From Locusta migratoria (taxonomy: Eukaryota; Arthropoda; Insecta; Orthoptera; Acrididae): a DNA stretch of 64,000 nucleotides. A model generated the notes under the pieces. The model was not told the DNA's origin, made no database searches, and worked only from the letters and a program-made list of their open reading frames with translations. This document shows positions 23,601 to 34,200 of the stretch, piece after piece (position 1 is the first letter of the stretch; every line of letters starts with the position of its first letter). The position numbers and the translations under genes were made by a program. The DNA lies in NCBI GenBank assembly GCA_026315105.1, contig CM048744.1, positions 930,309,503 to 930,373,502 of the forward strand, written 5' to 3'.

Positions 23601-26600
23601 TGTCCTGTAGCCACTCCTGCTTAGCCATTTTGCACTTCCTGTCAATCTCATTTTTCAGACGTTTATACTCCCTTTTTCCTGTTTCAATTGCTGAATTTTT
23701 ATATTTTCTCCTCTCATCAATTAAGTTCAGTATATCCTGTGTTATCCAGGGATTTCTATTAGGCCTTGTCCTTCTGCCTATATGGTCCTCTGCTGCCTTC
23801 ACTACCCTATCTCTCAGAGCTACCCATTCGTCTTCTACTGTATTACTTTCCCCCGTTTCAGCCAATCCTTGCCTAATGCTCCTCTCAAACTCTCAACCAT
23901 CTCTGGTTCCTTCAATTTGTCCAGGTTCCATCTCCTAACCTTTTGCAGTCTCTTAAGTTTTAATCTGCAGTTCATAACCATTAAGTTGTGGTCAGAGTCT
24001 ATATCTGCTCCTGCATATGTCTTACAGTTTAGAACCTGGTTTCTAAATCTATTCCTTACCATTATAAAGTCAATCTGGTATCTTCCAGTGTCTCCTGGTC
24101 TCTTCCACGTATACACCCTTCTTTTAAGATGATTAAACCAAGGGTTGGAGATCATTAAATTGTGCTCTGCGCGAAAATCTACCAAGCGATCTCCTCTTTC
24201 ATTCCTTTTTCCCAATCCATATTCACCTACTACATTTCCTTCCCTTTCCTACTACCGAGTTCCAGTCCCCCATCACAATCAAGTTTTCGTCTCCCTTAAC
24301 TTTCTGAATGATTTCTTTTATCGCCTCATACATTTTTTCGATATCCTCATCATCGGCCGTGTTTGTTGGCTTATAAACTTGCACTACTGTGGTCGGTGTT
24401 GGCTTCGTGTGTATCTTAATAGGATAATGGGTTCACTATGCTGTTTATAGTAACTTACCCGCATTCCTATTTTCTTATTCATTATCAGACCTACACCTGC
24501 GTTATCACCCACTGATTTTGTATTGATAACCCTGTACTCACCTGACCAGAAATCCTGTTCATCCTGCCACCGATCTTCACTAATCAAATCAAATGTTCAA
24601 ATGTTTGTTAAGCTTATGGGACTTAACTACGGGGTCATCAGTCCCTAAACTTACAAACTACATATGAACTACTTACGAACTAGGACGACACAAATATCCA
24701 TGCCCGAGGGAGGATTCGAACCCCCGACCATAGTGGCCATGCTGACCATGACTGGAGCGCTTCAGTCACCTCGGCCACCGCGGCCGGCGATCTTCACTAA
24801 TCCCTACCACATCTAACTTTAGCCTATCCCTTTCTCTTTTCAAATTTTCTAGCTTACCTACGCAATTAAGGGTTAGAACATTCCACGCTCCGACCCGTAG
24901 AATGCCTGTTTTGTTTTTCTTGATGTCGACATCCTCCTGAGTAGTCTCCGTCCGGAGATCAGAATGGGGGAATATTTTACCTCCAGAATACTTTACCCAA
25001 GAAGACGCCATCATCATATAGTCATACAGTAGAGCTGCATGTCCTCAGGAGAAGTAACGACTGTAGTTCCCCTTGCTTTCAGCCGTTCGCAGTAAGTGCA
25101 TGGCAAAGCCATGTTAGCTGATGTTACAAGACCAGCTCAGTCAATCATCCAGACTGTTGCCCCTGTAACTACTGAAAAGGCTGCTGCCCCTCTTCAGGAG
25201 CCACACGTTTGTCTGGCCTCTCCACAAATACCCCTCCGCTGTGGTTGCACCTACGGTACGGCTACCTGCATCGTTGAGGCACGCAAGCCACTCCACCTCG
25301 GCAATGTCTGTGGTTCAGAGTACCGCATACGACTTTCTAAGGCGTGTTTACTCGTGTGTTCAATACACAGTGTCACACTGGTACAGGATCCACCAGTAAT
25401 ACTGCACCTGAACGTGTAATGAACAGACTGTGGATGTAGTAGAGGGTATTATTCAGTCGGTAGAGCGCAGTCCTTCAACAAGAATGTCTGCAGGTGTCGG
25501 TAGTCCCCGTACAAGAGTATGGCCGACATTACGTATACACGATGCCATCCCTATCATTTACAGCTCAAATGTTTTTGATATGTCGCGTTTTGCAGCTCTT
25601 AAATATTGAAGAAAAGACATTTTTAAATATGCACCAAAGCTGCTTTTATTTAAATGCTGACGACTAGTTTCGGGCTTTGCCCATTTTCTAAGTCACCTAT
25701 TACAGAGAACAAAGTGTGTTTTACATGAAAATACATTAATATAGTGATGTTATATTGATTATACAGGTTATAATTACTTACATTCATATACATTTATATT
25801 TGGTTACTGTTTATGTCACGCTGTTTGTCGTAATTACTTTGGCGTAATTTACAGAGCTGTTGATCCAAAGATGTTTTATTCAATATTCTTTGCTCAATTT
25901 TGTTTGTAACAATATCGTTGGTTATATGCAGTGTGACATAAACAGTACCATGACAAATATTGTACAATAAATTTTAGATTTCATTCCGAACTATTTTAAG
26001 TGTAATAAATTGATTTGTGTCCTATATTGTAATACAGGGATAATATTGCGGTGCTACTATAATTTATTTATGCAATGAATGTGACAAAGCCTACATTGGA
26101 CAGACAGGCAGACCTTTCAAAATTAGATTTAGAGAACATATAAATACAAGCGAAAATAATGTTTCAGCATTCGGCACACACCTCAGAGAAAATAAACATT
26201 CGACTGAGAGTATAGAAGAAAATCTCAAAATTTTACATATTGTAAGCAAAGGGCAACTAATGGACGTTTTAGAAGAATTACAAATCTATACACATATGAC
26301 TAAGTACCCAGAACAAATGTTAAATGAACAAACAGAAATGCACAATAAAAAAATTCATCGAAAATTTCCATAACACCTTGGCCAGCATATAAAATACAGT
26401 CCATCCTACCGTAATATACTTCAAAATATGCAACGAAACGCGATAAATTATAGTAGCACCGCAATATTATCCCTGTATTACAATATAGGACACAAATCAA
26501 TTTATTACACTTAAAATAGTTCGGAATGAAATCTAAAATTTATTGTACAATATTTGTCATGGTACTGTTTATGTCACACTGCATATAACCAACGATATTG

Positions 26601-29600
26601 TTACAAACAAAATTGAGCAAAGAATATTTAATAAAACATCTTTGGATCAACAGCTCTGTAAATTACGCCAAAGTAATTACGACAAACAGCGTGACATAAA
26701 CAGTAACCAAATATAAATGTATATGAATGTAAGTAATTATAACCTGTATAATCAATATAACATCACTATATTAATGTATTTTCATGTAAAACACACTTTG
26801 TTCTCTGTAATAGGTGACTTAGAAAATGGGCAAAGCCCGAAACTAGTCGTCAGCATTTAAATAAAAGCAGCTTTGGTGCATATTTAAAAATGTCTTTTCT
26901 TCAATTTACAGCTCATTCAACACTTTGGAGCAGGAGATGAAGATAGAGGATTGAAATTTTGTCGTTCGATACTTGAGAATCCCCAAACAATCCCATTTTT
27001 ACTATTCACTGACGAAGCCACTTTCATGCGTGACGGCATGAGTCAGAATCAAATAATTCACTTCAGTTGTCCTAAGAAAATCCACATACCATTGTGGTGA
27101 CAAGTTTTCAGGAACGCTTCGTTGTGAATGTTTGGTGTGGTTTGATAGACAGTCATTTGATTGAGCTTGTTGTGCTACCGCCACCTCATACAAGACCACG
27201 TTCTTTACACATTCTTCAAAATGAGCTAGCAGCATCATTGGAAGAGATTCCTTTAGGTACAAGCAGCATGATGAGAATTTTTCACATTGCAGTAAAAAAA
27301 AAATAAAAAATAAAAAAAAAATAAAAAATAAAAGAAAAAACCAGATCCGATTTACTTGTTCGGATTTTGAATTCTGCAGCCCTCACAACACAGCGCAAAG
27401 AAGAAGTCAGAAGAGTTACTTGGGGTGTTATCAAGAGACATCAAAAATGCATTTAAGCTTGTGATGGAATGTTTGAAAATCGACTTTAAACGTCCTCCTT
27501 TGCCTTACCGTAAGTTTGTTTGGGTGGGCGGGCGCTGATAACCTCGCTGTTGAGCGCCCTAAAACGCCAATCATCATCATCATCATTGTTTGGGTGGGCA
27601 CACGTTATAGAGCATTTTACAGGCTTCAGGTAGTTTTTGGCAAACCTTTTGGTGATTAAAGTCTTGGAGTTCTCCACATTCACAGATTGCATCTCCAGTG
27701 ATGTACCCCGAACTAGCAGGTTCTATTTGTTGCGTAACAATCCAGTTCGCAGCCTGTTCGAGGTCTTCCATGTGTGGTGTGGTGTGGTATGTGGTTTCTA
27801 GTAGCAGTTTCTTCTTTAAGGTTTTGTAATTCTCTCGTCCATATGTACTGTTTCCCATAATTCTATTCGGCGAGCGGTGGTGATCAGACGTTCGCTTCCG
27901 TTGTTCTAAGCGAACTCTTTCTTGATTTCAGTCTGAGAAGAGGTGTTTTATTTCCAAACATGGGATGTCTGGGGTCGTTTTCTGGTTTCTTCTTCTGAGC
28001 TTTTGATGCTATTCTTCTTCTAATATCTGGGGGAGCTGTCAACACCACCGAGAGTGAAGGACCGATGACCACTGCAGTCAGGTCTCATTACTTTACAAAC
28101 AGTTGAACTACGGACCATGTAGTGGCCGACGACCTGCCCTTGAAAACCGATAGCAGCGGCGTTACATAGAGAAGGAAAGGAAGATCAGGTGTAACGCCCC
28201 GTCGCCAACGAGGTCATTAGGAGCGGAGAAGCTCGGAGTGTTTTTTTCAATTATGGTTGAGGAAGGAAATCGGCCGTGCCCTTTGAAAGGAACCATTCCG
28301 GCATCTGACTGGAGCAATTTTGGGAAATTACGTAAAACCTAAATCAGGATGGCCGGAGCCGGATTTAAACCGCAGTCCTTACGAATGTGAATCCCGGTTC
28401 TTACCATTGTCTCACCTCGCTTGGTGACGTTGCGTCAGAGCTAACTCACAAGCAATACTGCGTTCATTAACCGTAAAAATATTTGGGAGACGTGTGACGA
28501 AATTTGTACACATTTAGCAAAATATCCAGATAAAACCCTTAACGAACGAACGGAACTCAAAAGTAAAAGGTTTCGCGCGGAGTAGCCTTGTGATCCAAGG
28601 CATCATGCTACGGACTGGGCGGCCGCTCCCGGCGGCGGTTCGAGTCCTCCCTCGGAAATGGATGTGTTGTCCTTAGTGTAAGTTAAAGTAGTTTGTAAGT
28701 CTAGGGACTGTTGACCATAGCAGTTTGGTCCAATAGGTTTACAAATATTTGAACATTTTGATAAAAAAACAGTATATTTAAAACTGGGACAAAATTCTTA
28801 TAGATCATAGATGAGTCAGAACAAAAGAAAGATCTAATTTTTTCGAAGATATAAATCGGTTTAGAGCAACGATAAAATTTAAAGGCATACTATAACTTCG
28901 TCGATGACACAAGTCGATATTATATTACACAAACTATATATAAGAGTACGTAATTAATAAATAATATTTACCATCCTATAGCGTAAGTAAAAACTATAAT
29001 AAGGCCTTACATTTTATATAAGAAGTATGTGCAAATGAAAAGGTACGAAACGACACTGTGGTTATAATTGAAGTCTTTATTCAAAAGTAATCACCAGAGA
29101 CCTGACCACAACTATCCCACTGTTTAACGAGCCGAAGCATTTCCTGTTCCCAGAATTCCTGTGGCTGCGTCAGTTCGTCGCCCGAATTGCAGCGCTTCCC
29201 TTTGAGATTTATTTTATTTTATTTAGTGGAGCAACAGATCGGAATGACAGGGCGACATGTTTGGGCTGCAGGATGAATACGCAAGCTGCTCCCCCTTGAG
29301 CTTGGCCAGTACACTTTGCGTGACCCTGGAGACGTGTGGATACGCGTTATCATCGAGCGGAAATCACTCCCTCCCTGAGCAGCCTAGGCCGTTCGCTCTT
29401 GCTGGACTTGCGTAGGCTACGGAGTATCTCACAGTGCACGTAGGTTAATGGTTTTTCCGTGCTCGAGGAATTCCACGTGTATCGGACGTCGAAAAACACA
29501 GTGAGTATCACCTTGCCTGCCTTGCCTGCTGAGGGCACAACCTAGACTTTTTTTTTTTTGGGGGGGGGGGGGGGGGAGGGGGATGTGACGACGAATACTT

Positions 29601-31242
29601 CGCTTCCCTAGATGTCGCACTACGTTATCCCGAGTAACCCTCATACTTTATATAATGCACTGATAACAGCTTGTTTTATAGGTACCGGTTGAAAATCTGT
29701 AAAGCTTGAAATCGGTAGCGCAATCAATAAAACATATGATCAACGCAGTTCTGGTCGTCATTTAATTACAAGGCATTTCACGAACGTATCCTTTAGAACA
29801 TAATGGATGGACACTAGACGACTGAACTATCATAAGAGTTGACGGTCGGGTTCGAATGTAGCTCAGGAACCATGGAGCAAGTATGTTAACCAGGCACTGT
29901 GCAAGTTAGTGGTTTCTTTTTTTATTTTTTATTTTATTTTTATCATTATGGTCTTTTTTTTATTTTTTATTTTACGTCGAATGGATTTGGTTCTCTGGTT
30001 CAACTAACCCGATCGTTTTCTGGATAAGGTATTGTACGGCTATTTGGACACAATTTGCAACTATTTATGAACTTTTTTAAAACGAATTATTTACGGAAGG
30101 ATGGAAAGTCAGGTAGAAGCAGAACTAAGGAAGCATCAGTTTGGATGTAGGAGAAATGTAGGAACACGGAAGGCAACACTCACCTAACGACTTAGCTTAG
30201 AAGACAGGTTAAGGAAAGGCAGACCTACATTTCTGGCTTTCGTGGATTTGGAGAAACCTTTTGACAATGTTGATTGGATACGCTCTTTCAAATTCTGAAG
30301 TCAGCAGGGGTAAGATATAGGGAACGGTGCCGGCCGCGGTGGCCGAGGGGACTGAGGCGCTTCAGTCACGGTCTGCACGGCCACTACAGTCGGGGGTTCG
30401 AATCCCCCCTCGGGCATGGATATTTGTGCCGTCCTAGTTCGTAAGTAGTTTGTAAGTTTAGGGACTGATGACCCCGTAGTTAAGTCCCATAGACTATACA
30501 AACATTTGATTTTTTTTTTTTTTTTTGGGGGGGGGGGGGGACGGAATATTATTCACAACTTGTACGAAAAGCAGATAGCAGTTGTAAGAATCAAAGGGCA
30601 TGAAAGGGAAGCATTGGTTGGGAAGGGAATACTAAGATAGAGTTGCAGCCTTTCCGATAGTACTCAATTTGTACATTCAGTTGAAAGGGAAAGCAAGGAG
30701 AAATTTGGAGAAGGAATTAAAGTTCTGGGTGAAGAAATAAAAACATTGCGTTTTGCTGATGACATTGTAATTCTGTCAGAGACAGAAAAAGACCTGGAAG
30801 AGTCATTGAACGGAATGGACAGTGTATGGAAGGAAATTATAGGATAAACATTAACAAGAGCAAAAAAAGGGTAATGGAATGCAGTCTAAGAAATTCAGGT
30901 GATGCTGAAAGAATTAGACTAAGTAAGGAAACAACATAAGTTTTGTTAATGGTCAGTAAAATGTGATGGCTGGAGCACAGAAAATATAAAATGCAGAACG
31001 ACAATGGGAAGAAAAGCGTTCTTGAGAAAGAGAAATTTGCTAACATCGAATATTAATTTAAGTGTAAGGAAGTATTTTTTTGAAGACATTTGTGTTTAAT
31101 GTTGCCTTGTGCGGTAGTGAAACATGTACCGGAAGATCAAAAAGTAGGTATAAATTTGAAAACTTAATCAATCACGGAGTAATGTAGATAGAGAGGTAGA
31201 AATTGGCACACACGCTAGGAATGACATGGTGTTCTATTAGGG

Positions 31243-31285
<43 letters not shown>

Positions 31286-34200
31286 CTTGTCCCACAGATG
31301 GCGCTTCATCTGATCAGAAAAGCAATAATTAGCATAACAAATTAAGACAAACCAAAGATAATGTTCTTTACAGGAAATGCTCAATATGTTCACCATCATT
31401 CCTCAACAATAGCCGTAGTTGAGGAATAATGTTGTGAACAGCACTGTAAAACATGTCCGGAGTTATGCTGAGGCACTATCAGTTCCGATCGAAGATTCAC
31501 TTGAATGCCAGTCTTGTTTAAACAACTGTATTACAGCACCGGTGCATACACTATTACCGAAACATTCAACACCAGATTAATCGAGGGTAATACCTATCAC
31601 CTAGAAGGATTTTAGTAGTGAGAGCTTGTCATCTGCTGCGACTCTCATTAATGTTTTACTCCGTCATTTTTTTAAAACTTTTTTTTCTAATAAATCCCTA
31701 TGTCATTCCAAGCATGTGTGCCAATTTTTACCTCTCTATCTACATTATTCCGTGATTTATTGAGATTTCAAATTTATACTGACTTTTTGATCACCCAGTA
31801 TAATACACAGTTCGGACAGGAAAAGGATACAGACATTTGAAACGTGGTGCTACAGAAGATTACTGATGATTAGGTGGGTAGATCAAGCAACTAGTGAGGA
31901 TGTACTGGAAAATATTGTATGGAAAAGGAATTTCTGACATACCTTGACTAAACGAAGGATTCGATTGGTAGGACACATTCTGAGATATTAAGGATACGGG
32001 AGGAAAGTGTGTGGAGAAAAGTCGCAGAGGGAGACCAAGAGATGAATGCAGTAAAAAGATTAAAATGGATGTAGGTTGCTGTTCTTATGAGGAGATGAAG
32101 AGGCATGCTCAGGATAGAATAGGGTGGAGAGCAGCATCAAACCAGTCGCCGCAGTCCGGACTGAGGACCACAACAACAACAATATCTCCTCAAACAATGA
32201 ATTCTTATGGGTGAGATTGCACTTTGTCGCCGGGGCTAAATTGTCCGCGATTATCTGGACAATATATGGGATATATGAACACGAAATCATGCACCGGCAA
32301 CGTTTCGCAATTATGGACGGATACATAAGCAGTATAGATATCTGAGCAGGTGTCTTCCTGCGATGTGTCGTGCCTATGCCATGCTGAGTTGCTTATCTTC
32401 GTCGTCCCAAAAGAGGTCTAACACAGTAGTAGCAGGTATCCTATGATGTTTGATACCTCATTGCGTGCCCTGTTGCAGTCCGTGAGCTTATATTGTACTA
32501 TCATGACTTAAAATAGGTGCGAAGGTGCTTATGGAATATCTTCCCAATTGTGCGATTGGATTCACGATTTCCTATCAGAAAGGACACAGTTCGTTGTAAT
32601 TGACGGTAAGTCATCGAGTAAAACAGAAGTGATATCTGGCGTTCCACTGGGAAGTGTTATAGGTCCCCTACTCTTCCTCGTGTTTATAAACGATTTAGGA
32701 GACAATCTGAGTAGCTCCCTTAGACTGTTCGCGGATGATGCTGTCGTTTATCGGTTAGTGAAGTCAACAGAGGATCAAAAGCAACTGCAAAGCGATTTAG
32801 ACAAAATTTCTACTTGGTGCGAAAATTGGCAATTGACACTAAATAAAGAAAAGTGTGAAGTAATACACATGATCACTAAAAGAAATCCACTGAACTTCAA
32901 TTACGCGATAAATCAGTCAAACCTTAAGGTCGTAAATTCTACCAAATACCTAGGAGTTACAATTACGAACAACTTTGACTGGAGAGAACACATAGAAAAT
33001 ATTGTGGGGAAGGCGAATCAAAGGTTACGTTTCATTGGCAGAACGCTTCGAAGATGCACCAGCTCCACCAAAGAGACTGCCTACATCACACTTGTGCGTC
33101 CTCTCCTGGAGTACTGTTGCCCCTTGTGGGACCCTCACCATGTGGGACTGACGGAAGATATTGAGAAGGTTCAGAGAAGGGCAACTCGTTTTGTTTTATC
33201 ACGTTAGGGGGGGGGGGAAGCGTCACGGAAATGTTGCACGAATTGGGGTGGAAATCATTAAAAGAAAGACGTTATTCATTGCGGCGTGATCTGTTTGCGA
33301 AGTTTCAATCACCGACTTTTAGTTCTGAATGTGAAAATATTTTGCTAGCACCCACCTACATGACCATCCCAATAAAATAAGAGAAATCAGATCGAAAACG
33401 GAACGATTTAGGTGTTCTTTCTTCCCGCGCGCTATTAGAGAATGGAACGGCAGAGAAAAGTTATTAAAGTGGTTAATGAACCCTCTGCCAGGCACTTAAA
33501 TGTGATTTGCTGAGTATCTATGTAGATGTAGGAGTGATATAAAAAAAAGCTCTTAACTGTGTATGTCTATAATGTCTGAAATCCATTATCAATTCGCAAA
33601 GAAAATAATTCGATTTTTTCTGACGTTAACTACAACTATTTTAATAGATCTAATTTCATTTCACTGTAATTAAAATGATATTTACGTCGTCACGAAGAAT
33701 GTTATTTTTTATGCAGATTACACACGCACAGTGACTTAATTATGTGATTTTTTTTTCTTTTACAGCTGAGGGTGAGAAATGATTCCTGTGAAGTACCAGA
33801 CGTGTTCACAAGAACTTTTTCCACTTGTTACGATTCGTATTCTTCTGCTGCAGAAGAAAAGGAGCCATTCGGACCGAGGGACGGTACAGCGTATGTGACG
33901 ATGCCTGTCTTTAAAGCACGATACATGTTTGTATAGCTTTTCACAACCCGGTAACTGTCTTTGTTTACCTAATAAAATTTTCTGACATTTGTGTTTCCAG
34001 CTGGACATACTCCTCTAATAAAGAATTAGATGGTATGAGTTATACGGGAACTATTTCGAATTACCATGGAGGAGGCTATTATCAGGATCTGTCCATTGTA
34101 CCAAATAAGACGATAGATATTCTGAAAAGTTTGAAAGATAATTTCTGGATTACTAGAGCGACCCGAGCAATATTGTTGGATTTTACAGTATATAACGCAA

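Larger units (their letters stand above)
21877..25315 (-). mobile_element. RTE-type LINE copy 1, interrupted by a SINE, RT catalytic motif lost
   Basis: In minus-strand order: a 5' UTR (25315-25100) shared with copy 2, an APE-type endonuclease (25017-24140), linker, RT (23407-22118) and a 3' end with GGACTGAAGACCACAAC. CAGAGT at 21871-21876 and 25316-25321 is a possible short target duplication. The protein resembles what databases call craniofacial development protein 2-like/BovB-type, from memory. It is frame-broken at several points. Confidence 0.85.
25568..26903 (+). mobile_element. Penelope-like element with 460-bp inverted pseudo-LTRs (PLE-1), 12-bp duplication
   Basis: The order is a 39-bp tail (25568-25606), an inverted pseudo-LTR (25607-26066), a GIY-YIG coding fragment (26071-26373), and the 3' pseudo-LTR (26444-26903). 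The two pseudo-LTRs are the same length, almost identical, and inverted. ATTTACAGCTCA flanks the whole at 25556-25567 and 26904-26915. RT is absent, so this is a severely 5'-truncated copy of the kind typical for Penelope elements. Confidence 0.93.
25430..27300 (+). pseudogene. Tc1/mariner-type transposase, split by a Penelope-like element
   Basis: The left part (25430-25567) reads VVEGIIQSVERSPSTRMSAG then VGSPRTRVWPTLRIHDA. The right part (26916-27300) reads QHFGAGDEDRGLKFCRSILE, IPFLLFTDEATFMRDG (first catalytic Asp in FTDEA), FVVNVWCGLIDSHLIE and LQNELAASLEEIPLG. The two parts join in frame once PLE-1 and one copy of its duplication are removed. The C-terminal catalytic part is lost in an A-rich stretch at 27290-27345. 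Confidence 0.8.
30093..32178 (+). mobile_element. RTE-type LINE copy 3, 5'-truncated, with a nested SINE and MITE
   Basis: The + strand reads KHQFGCRRNVGTRKATLT, FLAFVDLEKPFDNVDW, then, after the SINE, TLRFADDIVILSETEKDLEE with the FADD box intact. After the MITE come TFETWCYRRLLMIRWVDQAT and the 3' end GGACTGAGGACCACAAC(AAC)n. Stops are frequent. It belongs to the same family as the copies at 21877 and 53545. Confidence 0.85.

Noticed and set aside
25607..26903. The inverted repeats around 25.6 and 26.9 kb as ends of a foldback DNA transposon
   Set aside because: The interior encodes a GIY-YIG domain of Penelope type and the target duplication is 12 bp. An inverted-LTR Penelope element explains both.
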